Shown: one piece after another, positions 30,149-39,476 of the stretch | Layout: every line of letters begins with the position of its first letter | Numbering within the stretch: position 1 is the first letter of the stretch | Virus record (IMG/VR): IMGVR_UViG_3300025652_000060 | Location: 1-64,000 of that record | Length of the DNA stretch: 64,000 nucleotides | DNA from: a virus | Reading direction: 5' to 3' (one strand) | Program-made: the position numbers and the translations under genes | Notes under the pieces: model-generated | Database searches by the model: none | Seen by the model: the letters and a program-made list of their open reading frames with translations, nothing else | Told to the model about the DNA's origin: nothing

Positions 30149-31292
30149 AGATATGAAATCTATTGGCGAAACCTCTACAGGTAACACCACGACCACGCCT
30201 TTAAGTAGCGGCGCTACATATACAGGCACAGGCGAGCAAAATGGTTTACCTCAAGTTGGGGTTATGCTCAAGACCGATAACGATGGGACTTTGTATTTTG
30301 ATTTCTCTAACGATGGGACTAATTGGGATAGTACATTCCCAGTTTCAGGATTTAGAGTAGCTAGTGGAGTATCAGAATTTCATACGGCAATAAAGCTAGG
30401 TAGATATTTTAGAGTTAGATTAGTAAACGATACGGGCGCTCAAACTTATTTAAGACTAACTACTTATTACGGAAATGACTTTGTTCCCTCTAGTGCCCCT
30501 CTTAATCAAACACTCGGAAGGGATAGTGATGCTCAATCAAGCAGACCTTCAGATTTTACCGATGAAGTTTTAATTGGTAGACGTGGAGGGATAACTGCTT
30601 TTAATAAATTTGGTTATAGGTTAGATCTTGCAGCGGCAAGTGGTGAGCAAACTATATGGGCAACTACAGGGAACTTTGTTCCAATGACCACCGCCTCAAC
30701 TTTTACAATTACATATACAAACACGGCAGATGGTTCAACTTCAAATGGTGCATTAACTTTATATTTTCAATATTTAGACAGTGATGGGCTTGCTCAAGTA
30801 GCGGTTCATACGCTTGGATCTACAGGAAGTGATGTTACAGCATTTAGCGGTTTAGGCATTAATAGGGTAGCTGTTTCAACTAGTGGAAGTACTCAGACGA
30901 ATGGCGGCGATATACTTATCACAGAAACTACAGGCGGCACTACTCAGGCGGCTATATCTTCCGGCGAAGGGGTAACTCAACAAGCTATCTTCCATACAGA
31001 CGCTAATAGTGATGGGGTAGCAAAATATCTTTGGTTTAATGTTAATAAGATTTCAGGCGGTGGATCTCCTAGAGTAACAATCAAGGGCTATGTATTTAAT
31101 AGAGAGTTTGAAACACGCTATGAAGTATTCAGAGCAACAATTGATACAGGTGTGGAGAATACAATGGAAATCGTGCCGCCAATATCTTTCAAGTTATCAC
31201 CTACAGATATTTTATATTTCGTTGGAGATACTGACACCAACAATACTATTATCTCCATGAGATTTAGTTTATTTGAGTATAAAAGGACATAG
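30135..31292 (+). CDS. Fibre-like virion protein
   Basis: A 385-residue protein. The first 120 residues (LPQVGVMLKTDNDGTLYFDF, then IKLGRYFRVRLVNDTGAQTY) resemble a beta domain common in phage structural proteins, and the remainder is a Thr/Ser/Gly-rich beta region. Codon use favours GAT over GAC, unlike most of unit A, and matches unit B. Probably part of a fibre or head decoration. Confidence 0.55.
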   Translation: MTLLRDMKSIGETSTGNTTTTPLSSGATYTGTGEQNGLPQVGVMLKTDNDGTLYFDFSNDGTNWDSTFPVSGFRVASGVSEFHTAIKLGRYFRVRLVNDTGAQTYLRLTTYYGNDFVPSSAPLNQTLGRDSDAQSSRPSDFTDEVLIGRRGGITAFNKFGYRLDLAAASGEQTIWATTGNFVPMTTASTFTITYTNTADGSTSNGALTLYFQYLDSDGLAQVAVHTLGSTGSDVTAFSGLGINRVAVSTSGSTQTNGGDILITETTGGTTQAAISSGEGVTQQAIFHTDANSDGVAKYLWFNVNKISGGGSPRVTIKGYVFNREFETRYEVFRATIDTGVENTMEIVPPISFKLSPTDILYFVGDTDTNNTIISMRFSLFEYKRT

Positions 31293-31295
31293 TTT

Positions 31296-33107
31296 ATGAC
31301 AAAACTAATTATAAAAAATGATACAACACCGAGTACCCCAGAGAGTGGGAAAACTGCGCTCTATATTGATTCAACAACTAAAAAACTTGTTTCTAAAAAC
31401 GATGCAGGGGTTGAAACTCTTTACGATGAGGCGGGGGTTGCATCATCAACTAACGCTTTAAATTCAGCAACAACAACGGTTAATGTATCGAGCGCAACGG
31501 CTCCCACAGTAGGGCAAACACTTACTGCAACGTCAGATAGTGCAGCTACATGGCAAGATGCAGCCGCAGGAATAAATTTACCAGTCTCATCTACAGATAA
31601 TGCCATCGTTAGATTTGATGGAACTTCCGGTGATGCAATTCAAGATTACACTTCAAGCCCACCAACAATATCAGATGCAGGGATAATAAGTGCGCCCAAT
31701 GCCTCATGGGCACAGTCAGAAAGATTCGGTGCAAACACATCGGTTACTGGTGCTCAAGCTTCCACCTTTGGTTATAATTCAGCAGGGGCAAATAGAGGCA
31801 CAGGGATAGGCTGCGTAGCGGAGGCATTCGGTGACCAGAGTACAGCAATCGGTTATAATGCCGAATGTACTGTGGCGGCAGCAGTAGGGGTTGCAATAGG
31901 TGGAACTTCAACGGCAAGCGCCCAGTTCGCAACAGCAATCGGTTACGCCACGACAGCCGATGGCGACTATTCATTAGCTCTAGGCGCTGAGTGTGATAAT
32001 GGCGGCTTTGCTAATAGTATTTGTATGGGTAGGCAATCAACAGCATTAAGAGCAAGTTCTTTTACCCTTGGTTCAGTCAATGGTTATGTTAATTATGTAA
32101 CTATAGGAAGTGGTGAAGAACAGCATACAGGAACAATTAAAGATTTATTAATAACAACTTCAAACCAAATAACAAGAACAGACCAAGTTAGTGCAGATAT
32201 AAGCATTCTTGGTGGCGCAGGCACAGGCACAGGACTAGGTGGCTCGGTAATCCTTAAAGCTTATGAGATTGGAACCACTGGTTCAGTAACTCAAACAACA
32301 GCCTCTAGTTTATTAGAGGTTAATGCTGAACAAGAAGTTATTTTAAATGCAGAAGATAATGCTACCGCAGATGCTAATCTTTGGAATAACTCATTATCTT
32401 TTTACTTAGATGAAACAGCAGGTCTACCAGTTGTAAAAACCAAGAACAGTATAGCCACGATAGAAACTTTTGAAATAGCCGGAACTAAAGACGTTACCTT
32501 TACTTCAAGCGCATTAGGTACAATCCCTTTGACAGCTAAGGGTGTAGCTTCTCAAACTGCAAATCTTTTTAGTGTTCAAGATAGCGCATCAAAAGAATAT
32601 TTACAGATTATGGCAGACGGTCAGGCAAGGCTTGACGGTGGAACTAATTACGTTGGTACCTCTACCTTAACTTTAGGTGGTGATACATTAGCACTAGCGC
32701 TAGATAGTACAGGGAAAAACGGACTTGCTACGAACGGAAATGGAAACAATTTAGCAATATTTAATAATGATTTAAGAATGCTGTATTTCACAACAAGTGG
32801 AATTACTCTTGATTACCCTGTTAGTGCTTCTAATGGAACTGTCTCAGCTCCGACTTATAGATTCGGTGGAATGGCAGATGGTGGACTTTGGCGAGATTCA
32901 GCAAATGATAGTTTAAATATGGCAATCAATGGCGTTAACAAAATGGAGTGGGATGATAACTATGTAAGCACACCAGTTCCTTTCGCAGCGGGTAGTTATG
33001 CAACAGGCTCCCTTCCTGCAGCCGCAAGTTTTGAAGGGCATATCGTTTATGATTCAACAACTCAAACAATGAAATGGTCAAACGGTACGGCTTGGGCAAC
33101 AATTTAA
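31296..33107 (+). CDS. Tail fibre with YadA-head-like repeats
   Basis: A 603-residue fibre. Residues about 1-50 carry STPESGKTALYIDSTTKKL and DAGVETLYDEAG motifs. Residues about 155-260 hold 14-residue repeats of the AIGxxAxAxGxxSxALG type (SAFGYNSAGANRGTGIGCVA, STAIGYNAE, FATAIGYAT, YSLALGAEC), as in trimeric YadA adhesin heads. The rest is a beta-helical-looking stretch ending in an IVYDSTTQTMKWSNGTAWATI-type segment common in fibres. It likely binds host cells. Confidence 0.7.
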   Translation: MTKLIIKNDTTPSTPESGKTALYIDSTTKKLVSKNDAGVETLYDEAGVASSTNALNSATTTVNVSSATAPTVGQTLTATSDSAATWQDAAAGINLPVSSTDNAIVRFDGTSGDAIQDYTSSPPTISDAGIISAPNASWAQSERFGANTSVTGAQASTFGYNSAGANRGTGIGCVAEAFGDQSTAIGYNAECTVAAAVGVAIGGTSTASAQFATAIGYATTADGDYSLALGAECDNGGFANSICMGRQSTALRASSFTLGSVNGYVNYVTIGSGEEQHTGTIKDLLITTSNQITRTDQVSADISILGGAGTGTGLGGSVILKAYEIGTTGSVTQTTASSLLEVNAEQEVILNAEDNATADANLWNNSLSFYLDETAGLPVVKTKNSIATIETFEIAGTKDVTFTSSALGTIPLTAKGVASQTANLFSVQDSASKEYLQIMADGQARLDGGTNYVGTSTLTLGGDTLALALDSTGKNGLATNGNGNNLAIFNNDLRMLYFTTSGITLDYPVSASNGTVSAPTYRFGGMADGGLWRDSANDSLNMAINGVNKMEWDDNYVSTPVPFAAGSYATGSLPAAASFEGHIVYDSTTQTMKWSNGTAWATI

Positions 33108-33120
33108 TAAAGGATAAGTG

Positions 33121-33273
33121 ATGGACGAGAAAACAAAAAACGCATTGGAAATGATTAAGCAATTATGCGCAGCCTTTATAGGGAACCTTGAGCAACACGA
33201 AAACATTCAAGGCGCTATTAATTTAATAGAAAAAGAATTAAGCGGGAGCGATAATGTTAAAGATAAAAAATAA
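33121..33273 (+). CDS. 50-residue helical protein before the unit B connector
   Basis: A frame from ATG with SD AAAGGA, encoding a helical protein with LEMIKQLCAAFIGNLEQHEN. The C-terminus is overprinted by the next gene (20-bp overlap). No family recognised. In unit A the gene before the connector is a different one (end at 199). Confidence 0.5.
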   Translation: MDEKTKNALEMIKQLCAAFIGNLEQHENIQGAINLIEKELSGSDNVKDKK

Positions 33274-34084
33274 ATTAACAGTTTTCCATGATGATAACTC
33301 AAGCTTTTCAGATTACTCTAGAGAGGCATTGGATTTTGACCGTGATACTTTTACGCTCACTCTTGATTCTACTACTGCTTATCTCTACGTGGGCTTTTAT
33401 AAACCATTGAACGCTTTTTATTGCGAGCTAGGAACCGCCAATACGAATGCGGGGGTTCTTGTTGGGGAATATTACAACGGAAGCTCATGGGTTTCTATTA
33501 CTAATATGTATGATGAATCTAGCTCGCTAACTAGATCTGGCTTCATTCAATGGGACAGAGGTTTAGATAATGAGGCTGAGGTTGAGATTAATTCCGAAAC
33601 TATGTATTTCTATAGATTTCGCCCATCCGTAACTCATTCGGCTACCGTGATTAATGGGCTTAATATTGTTTTCTCCGATGATACGGATCTTAAAAGAGTA
33701 TTTTTTGAGGCTTCTAATTTTCTTCCTAGTGGAGAGACTTCGCATATCCTTACTCACGTTGCAGCGAGAGATCATATTATTCAGGTTCTAAGAAATAGCG
33801 GAGCCTTTAAGCAATCTACTTCCGAGCGCAAAGATATTACGGCTCTAGATCTGCATGATATGGGACAAGTTCGCCTTGCCTCTACTTACCTTACCTTATC
33901 AATGATTTTCGGTTCAGTTATGGACGATCCAGACGGATTATATAAAATGAAATCAGATGATTATAAAACAGACTTTTCATTAGCTATCAAAGCGCCTTTT
34001 ATAGATCTAGATCGTGATGATGATGGCAAGAATGATGCTTCTGAGAAAGTTCAGGAAAGAACTTTAAGGATCCATAGACAATGA
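33254..34084 (+). CDS. Head-tail connector with N-terminal beta domain (unit B)
   Basis: A 276-residue homologue of the protein at 208, similar over its full length, with FGSVMDDPDGLYK and PFIDLDRDDDGKND in the helical half. It uses GAT where unit A uses GAC (RDDDG codons are GAT GAT GAT against GAC GAC GAC). The N-terminal 46 bp at 33326-33371 recur exactly at 29-74. SD GGGAG precedes the ATG. Confidence 0.6.
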   Translation: MLKIKNKLTVFHDDNSSFSDYSREALDFDRDTFTLTLDSTTAYLYVGFYKPLNAFYCELGTANTNAGVLVGEYYNGSSWVSITNMYDESSSLTRSGFIQWDRGLDNEAEVEINSETMYFYRFRPSVTHSATVINGLNIVFSDDTDLKRVFFEASNFLPSGETSHILTHVAARDHIIQVLRNSGAFKQSTSERKDITALDLHDMGQVRLASTYLTLSMIFGSVMDDPDGLYKMKSDDYKTDFSLAIKAPFIDLDRDDDGKNDASEKVQERTLRIHRQ

Positions 34085-35256
34085 GTTCAAATCAAACATT
34101 AATACTAGAGGCAATGGAATTAAGAATGGTGGCGCTAAATTTAGGGCGCACTAAACTTGATTACACTTATGATTTAGAAAAAAATAGCAAGCGTGGAGAA
34201 ACTAACTCTTATGGGCTTGGTGTTGGTTCTGGTGGTGAAGCACTTGGAACCAATAAGTCTTTAACATTAGATCAAGAGTTTTTTGTGGTGCTTACTCAAA
34301 ATTATGTGCCACGCTCGGATGATGATGCCGAGAAGTTAGCACTTGTTGCTCTCTATGATGATTTAGAATTTATCACTAGGGATTTTGCTAACACTAAAAT
34401 AGGCGCTCCAGAGATTGTTCTTGTTGTTTCCCAAACAGATATAGAGGCTCCCGAGAAAATAGCAGACTCAACCTTAGCTTTAAGGGCTAATTTTAATATA
34501 AAACATAGAGCGACGATTAGTGGAACAGCAACATTGCCAGACCCGCCTGCAGTTGGTGAAACATGGAGCGTTTTAAAAGCTTATGATTTCACAGATGCTA
34601 ATAATACTTTTATGACAGCACCTATTAGGGGCGTAGCAGGCGCAACAACTTTCTCGGTGGCTTGTATAATAAACATCGACATGACTCAAAATCTTTCCAC
34701 TAGAAATATTTGGTATTTCTACGGAAAAGAACTTGATGCCGCAAACGGTAAATTTAGCGGGACGTGGAATAATTCGGCTTTTAGTTTCGGGGTAGGTTCT
34801 GCAACAACAACGTTTAGACCAACGAGAGCAGATAAGAATTACCATTTAGTTTTTGTATATGATGGCACCGAAGCAGGGACAGATAGAGCTAAACTTTATG
34901 TTGATGGCGTTCATCTTTTAGATGCCAGTTCTGGGACAATCCCCGCAGTAATTCCCTCAACTATTATGGATAATAATTGTCATATAGGGACGAGAGAGGG
35001 TGATTTAGTTGGTGCAAGTATGTGGGATGATAAAATTATTGAACTTAGTACGTTCTCAAATGCCTTAACTCAGGCTCAAGTAACTAATTTATATAACAGC
35101 GGTTCATACTCAGACCCGACAGCCATAGGGACTTGCACACACTCTTATTGGTTCGGAGATAACACTTTAGACACATCGGAATTAATTATTGATAATGTAG
35201 GCAGCGCAAACATGGGTTGCTCAAACTTTGAAACAATAGATATTGTAACTTTATAA
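34081..35256 (+). CDS. Tail terminator fused to LamG-like domain (unit B)
   Basis: A 391-residue protein, same length as at 1038. The terminator half is moderately diverged. The LamG-like half is nearly identical in DNA over long stretches (for example 59 bp at 35161-35219), which suggests recent exchange between units in this domain only. The ATG overlaps the connector stop. Confidence 0.6.
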   Translation: MSSNQTLILEAMELRMVALNLGRTKLDYTYDLEKNSKRGETNSYGLGVGSGGEALGTNKSLTLDQEFFVVLTQNYVPRSDDDAEKLALVALYDDLEFITRDFANTKIGAPEIVLVVSQTDIEAPEKIADSTLALRANFNIKHRATISGTATLPDPPAVGETWSVLKAYDFTDANNTFMTAPIRGVAGATTFSVACIINIDMTQNLSTRNIWYFYGKELDAANGKFSGTWNNSAFSFGVGSATTTFRPTRADKNYHLVFVYDGTEAGTDRAKLYVDGVHLLDASSGTIPAVIPSTIMDNNCHIGTREGDLVGASMWDDKIIELSTFSNALTQAQVTNLYNSGSYSDPTAIGTCTHSYWFGDNTLDTSELIIDNVGSANMGCSNFETIDIVTL

Positions 35257-35269
35257 CAAGGGAAAAATT

Positions 35270-36433
35270 ATGACTATAGGTGTAGTAACAAACGAATCTA
35301 GTATCGCTTTAACTGTTGAAGTAACAGAGGCAACGGTAACGACGCCTGCTAGTGGTGCAGATTATATTGAGGTTTTAGCGGATTCGTTAAGCCTATCAAA
35401 AACTAGAGAGGAACTTTCTAGGGACACAATGAGTGGAACTACAGAGCAAGAAGCTTCAAGAGTTGGCATTCCAGAAGTTTCTGGGAATATGGGCGTTGAA
35501 TTTCGTGCAAGTGCAACGGAAGGTGCTTACCCTCAAGCCTTAGAGGTTCTTTGTGAATCTTTACTAGGTGGAAAAAGAACTGCAGCGACAAAAGATACAA
35601 CCACAGGAAATACTTCAACTGTGCTTACGTTCACCTCTCATTCTTACCTTGTTGGTGATATTGTTATGGTTCAGGAAGCGGGAGCTTTTGAATGTAGACC
35701 GATTTCTGCAGTTGATTCAACTACTATTACCTTTCCATTCGCTCTAAGTAATGGAGCGCCTAGTGATGGCGTTACAGTTTCAGCGGTTTCAACTTTCTAC
35801 TCTGATACAGCTAATTCAACAACTTTCTCAGCCGAGCATAATGTCGGTGGCGAAATTAAACAAACTTGTGGCGGTTTAAGAACTCAATCAATGAGTTTAG
35901 AAAACTGGTCTGCAGGAACAATACCTAGTGCAACTTTTAATGTTGCAGGAATCTCTCTAGAAAGAACGGACGCAGCCGCTAGTTATGCTCCAGACTTTTC
36001 AGCCGATGCACTTCCACCAGTAGCTCTAGAGGCTTGTCTTTGGGTAAATGGAACTTCTGTATCTTACACGGAGCTTGGTTTAAATATCGAGAATGAAGTT
36101 TCTTTTATGAAAGACGCTTGTCAGGCAAATGGAAAACTAGGATCTAGAATCACAAGTCAATCAACATCATTTACGGCTTCTGTTTATTCAGATGATACAA
36201 CTCTCACAACATGGGATAATTTTAATGCTAATGATGACGTTTCTGTTTTCTTTTATGCTTTTAACCCTAGCGCAACTGCAGGCGAATTTTCTCAAGCCGT
36301 TGCAGGGTGGATTCCTCAAGGAAAACTAATTGAGCATCCGTTTGCCGATGTAGATGGTATCGTTTCTGACGCTCTCTCTATTAAAGCGCACCGTGATAAT
36401 GGCTCAGATTCTATATTTTTAGGATTTAATTAG
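35270..36433 (+). CDS. Major tail tube protein (unit B)
   Basis: A 387-residue homologue of 2227 with no gaps evident. Central insert (GNTSTVLTFTSHSYLVGD) is retained. Differences cluster at silent sites and in a few surface-like stretches. The structured leader of the next gene begins 15 bp after the stop. Confidence 0.75.
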   Translation: MTIGVVTNESSIALTVEVTEATVTTPASGADYIEVLADSLSLSKTREELSRDTMSGTTEQEASRVGIPEVSGNMGVEFRASATEGAYPQALEVLCESLLGGKRTAATKDTTTGNTSTVLTFTSHSYLVGDIVMVQEAGAFECRPISAVDSTTITFPFALSNGAPSDGVTVSAVSTFYSDTANSTTFSAEHNVGGEIKQTCGGLRTQSMSLENWSAGTIPSATFNVAGISLERTDAAASYAPDFSADALPPVALEACLWVNGTSVSYTELGLNIENEVSFMKDACQANGKLGSRITSQSTSFTASVYSDDTTLTTWDNFNANDDVSVFFYAFNPSATAGEFSQAVAGWIPQGKLIEHPFADVDGIVSDALSIKAHRDNGSDSIFLGFN

Positions 36434-36448
36434 GCTCAAAGCTTTACC

Positions 36449-36489
36449 CCTTGAGGTGTTGATGATTTAATACCAAAAACACCTTAGGG
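36449..36489 (+). promoter_or_regulatory. Conserved hairpin covering the SD of tail chaperone G (unit B)
   Basis: Twelve pairs (36449-36460 with 36478-36489, two of them G-U) around a 17-nt loop with TGATTTAAT. The 3' arm contains the start of SD AGGGAGGT. The arm bases differ from unit A while pairing is kept, including T-A to G-C and T-A to C-G pair changes. See 3404. Confidence 0.7.
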
Positions 36490-36497
36490 AGGTAATT

Positions 36498-36920
36498 TTG
36501 TCTAAGATTATGCGCCAAACTGATAGAATTAGAATATCAGTCGGTAAAACTGTATTTATTGTTAGCCCATTAACACAGATCCAAAAAATTGAAATTTCTG
36601 AATGCACTAAGATAGATCTAAATGGTGAAATGGTTTATGATCTGACTAGAGCGCAGACGCTTCTTATCAAGTATGGCTTGAAAGGAATTGAGGGAGTTAC
36701 CGATGGTGACGATGAACCTTATTCTTTAACTTTTGAGAATGGAGTTCTTTCAGATGAATGCCTTTCGGAAGTTTTTACCCTAGAAGAAAGAAATCTATAT
36801 ATTCAAGCTGCGTGGCAATGCCTAAACAGCATACCAGACAAGCTCACCGACCCTGTAAACGGCAAAAAACTGAAAGGGGTTGCTCTAGAGCGAGTGGGAA
36901 AGAAGAAAGCGGTAGAATAG
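36498..36920 (+). CDS. Tail assembly chaperone G (unit B), TTG start
   Basis: A 140-residue protein aligning from its first residue with 3457. The start is TTG with a strong SD (AGGGAGGT) rather than ATG. A -1 slippery site GGGAAAG lies near the 3' end (36896), and the -1 frame is open to 37417. The weak start codon and SD hairpin together suggest tight control of chaperone level. Confidence 0.7.
   Translation: MSKIMRQTDRIRISVGKTVFIVSPLTQIQKIEISECTKIDLNGEMVYDLTRAQTLLIKYGLKGIEGVTDGDDEPYSLTFENGVLSDECLSEVFTLEERNLYIQAAWQCLNSIPDKLTDPVNGKKLKGVALERVGKKKAVE
36896..36902 (+). promoter_or_regulatory. -1 frameshift slippery site GGGAAAG
   Basis: Reads G_GGA_AAG in the G frame (codons GTG GGA AAG), identical to the established phage lambda G/GT slippery heptamer. 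After slippage the frame continues GAA GAA AGC into the T extension. A purine-rich stretch follows; no strong pseudoknot is evident by eye. Confidence 0.85.
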
Positions 36921-37417
36921 AAGGTGGGACTCCAAATTACCTAATGGAGTTTTTAGCTGAGGCAATTAGAACATCAAGCTCATTATCTACTGCGGATTAT
37001 ATTTCTATAATTTCTACTTATACGGCAATGACTGACCTCACTTTCAATTGCCATACTTGCAAAAAGAAATACCCTAGAGATCCAGACAGGCAAAAAAAGC
37101 ACCAAACCAGATCTGGTTGCTTTAATGAATTCCCAGATCCTATACTCAAGTATTCGGGCGCAAATAAAACCCCGATGTTTGGGACGCCTAATATCAACTA
37201 CTTTAAATGTCCTGCGCAGCTTTATTCTCATTATTGGTCATCAATTATTAATCTTGAAAAAGATTTCTCAGAGGGTAGAATGCCTTATGAGGGGTCTTAT
37301 CTGGATCAACCTTCCTTAATTGTAGAAGCATTCAATTTGATTCATAATCTAAAAGAAGAAACTAATATTAAACAGCAACAAGTTCTGGATAAATATGGCA
37401 AACGAAGTAAGCGTTGA
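36902..37417 (+). CDS. T extension of tail chaperone GT (unit B)
   Basis: Read from GAA at 36902 in the -1 frame, this gives 171 residues, with FNCHTCKKKYPRDPD, a later GCF and FKCPAQ cysteine set, and a C-terminal KYGKRSKR. An ATG-initiated frame from 36758 exists but overlaps G out of frame and is not needed. It overlaps the tape-measure start by 23 bp, the same overlap as in unit A. Confidence 0.75.
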   Translation, partial: EESGRIEGGTPNYLMEFLAEAIRTSSSLSTADYISIISTYTAMTDLTFNCHTCKKKYPRDPDRQKKHQTRSGCFNEFPDPILKYSGANKTPMFGTPNINYFKCPAQLYSHYWSSIINLEKDFSEGRMPYEGSYLDQPSLIVEAFNLIHNLKEETNIKQQQVLDKYGKRSKR

Positions 37418-39476
37418 AATCACCATCGAAGAAAAGCAGGCTCTCAGAGCTTTAACTAAGTTAACGAAAGGTATTGATACCACGACTAAGAGCGCCACGA
37501 AGTCTGTTGGCAAAATGGATAATGCTTTTAGTTCTTTCGCAGGCAATCTTGCTGCCAATGCTGTTGGAACTGGAATCAAATTCCTAGCGGGGTCTATAAA
37601 AGATTTCGGGCTTTCAACTATTACTGCGGCTGCGCAAACTGAAAAGCTTAAAACTCAACTAGATATTTTAACAGGATCCACTAGAGTTTCCGCTGCGCTT
37701 TATGCAGATCTTGTCGACTTCTCGGCAACTACTCCATTTCAGTTAAATAATATTGCTGAGGCGGGCGCACAGTTAATCTCATTCGGTTTTGAAGCTGACA
37801 CAGTCAAGGAAAGATTAAGATCTATAGGCGATGTTGCTGCAGGATCTAATTCAGATCTAAAAGAAGTTTCGTTGATTTATGGTCAAGTAGCGGCTGCGGG
37901 TAAATTAACAGGTGAGAGATTACTCCAGTTCCAAGAAAGAGCCATTCCTATCGGTCCTGCAATTGCCAAAACAATGGGCGTTGCTGAATCATCCGTTAAG
38001 AAAATGGTTAGCGATGGGAAAGTTCAGTTCGCTGATTTTGAGAGAGCTTTTAATTCTATGTCAGAAACAGGCGGTCTTTTTCAGGGCGCTATTGATAAGC
38101 AATCCAAAACTATTAATGGTTCGCTTTCTACTCTAGGCGACAATTTCGATATTCTAAAGTCTGCCATTGGTGACGCTTTCGCTCCCGCTGTTATTGGTGG
38201 AGCCAAGGCATTAACTGAGATCTTTCAAGCAATGCTACCCCTTACTAAAACTATTGCGACAAATTTCGCTGCGATGGGTGCGATGTTTTTCGCTGACGAT
38301 GAGGCTGAAAAAGCTAAGGCGAATTTAAAGGGTCTTAGAAATACAATGGAGGATGTTCTATCCACCACCAAGTCAGTGAATAGCGTTCTCGGTGAGGATA
38401 GTTGGCTAGGTAGAATAAATAGATCTAGAGCCGATGCCAGAGTAGCCAATATAAAAGCAGAAATAGATAAGCTTACCGCTTCATTAGTAAAACTAGGTGA
38501 GACAGATGAGGGAGCCGTTGCTGCCATCGCCTCAGATGAGTTTAGAAAATTCACTCCCACAGAAAAGAAAAAGGAAGAATCTGCACCAGATCCTACAGAG
38601 CAAGCGAAAGCAGACGCAAGGGTATTAAAAGAGAAAGCCATTCTAGCGGAGATTACAGCAATTAGAGCTGAGGGCGATCTACTGGAATCAGAAAGACAAT
38701 TGATGCTTAAAGAAGCTGCAGGATTACTGACTGAGGAAGATTTTGTAAAACTGCATGATATTGAGGCAGAAAAATTAAATATAAGAGCGCAAGCCGAGCA
38801 AGATAAAATTGATCTAATTAAAAATGGTAATGAGAGGCGATTAGCTGAGGAAAAATTAGTTGCAAAAACTTCTGCAGATTTTCAAAAGCTAGAAACTAAA
38901 AGGCAAATTGATGAGCTTAAAAGAAGACAAGCTCTAGAGAAATCTATAGCAGCCGCTAAATTACAAACCGCTGCAAATGTATTGCAAGCAGGGTTAACAT
39001 TAGCAAAAGAAGGGTCAGTTGCTCAGAAAGCAATTCTTTCAGCACAAGCCGTAATGAATACATGGGTAGGCGCAACGGCTGCACTAGCACCGCCACCATT
39101 AGGACTTGGTCCTGTTTTTGGTATTCCATTGGCAGCCTCAGTTGTTGCAATGGGCTTAGCGAATGTTGCTAAAATTAATGGGGTTGGATTTGCAAACGGT
39201 GGAGTAGTTGGCGGCTTTGTTGGCGCAACACCTGGTCAGGATAATACTTCCTCTAATGGGATTGGTTTAAGAACTGGGGAAATGGTTTTAACTGCCACGG
39301 ATCAAAAAACTTTATTCGATGATATTAGAAGTAGAAAAGGTGGCAATGATGTTAATGGAGTGAATACTGCGCTCATGGAAATCATTTCTCAACCTGTAAT
39401 TATTCAAATAGATAACAAAGAAATTGCGAGAGCTACTAGAGATGCCCAACGTGATGGGTTTAGGATTTCAGCATGA
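37395..39476 (+). CDS. Tape measure protein (unit B)
   Basis: A 693-residue protein. Residues about 65-260 form a recognisable TP901-type tape-measure core (LKTQLDILTGSTRVSAALYA, FERAFNSMSETGGLFQGAID, LSTLGDNFDILKSAIGDAFA), unlike the corresponding part of unit A. N- and C-terminal ends are shared with unit A (about the first 60 and last 110 residues). A long charged coiled coil spans residues about 395-520. Confidence 0.9.
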   Translation: MANEVSVEITIEEKQALRALTKLTKGIDTTTKSATKSVGKMDNAFSSFAGNLAANAVGTGIKFLAGSIKDFGLSTITAAAQTEKLKTQLDILTGSTRVSAALYADLVDFSATTPFQLNNIAEAGAQLISFGFEADTVKERLRSIGDVAAGSNSDLKEVSLIYGQVAAAGKLTGERLLQFQERAIPIGPAIAKTMGVAESSVKKMVSDGKVQFADFERAFNSMSETGGLFQGAIDKQSKTINGSLSTLGDNFDILKSAIGDAFAPAVIGGAKALTEIFQAMLPLTKTIATNFAAMGAMFFADDEAEKAKANLKGLRNTMEDVLSTTKSVNSVLGEDSWLGRINRSRADARVANIKAEIDKLTASLVKLGETDEGAVAAIASDEFRKFTPTEKKKEESAPDPTEQAKADARVLKEKAILAEITAIRAEGDLLESERQLMLKEAAGLLTEEDFVKLHDIEAEKLNIRAQAEQDKIDLIKNGNERRLAEEKLVAKTSADFQKLETKRQIDELKRRQALEKSIAAAKLQTAANVLQAGLTLAKEGSVAQKAILSAQAVMNTWVGATAALAPPPLGLGPVFGIPLAASVVAMGLANVAKINGVGFANGGVVGGFVGATPGQDNTSSNGIGLRTGEMVLTATDQKTLFDDIRSRKGGNDVNGVNTALMEIISQPVIIQIDNKEIARATRDAQRDGFRISA

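Noticed and set aside
36758-37417. A 219-residue ORF starting at 36758
   Set aside because: Its first 48 codons lie out of frame inside chaperone G and give a non-conserved Ser/Arg-rich sequence. The real product is reached by the GGGAAAG slippage at 36896.
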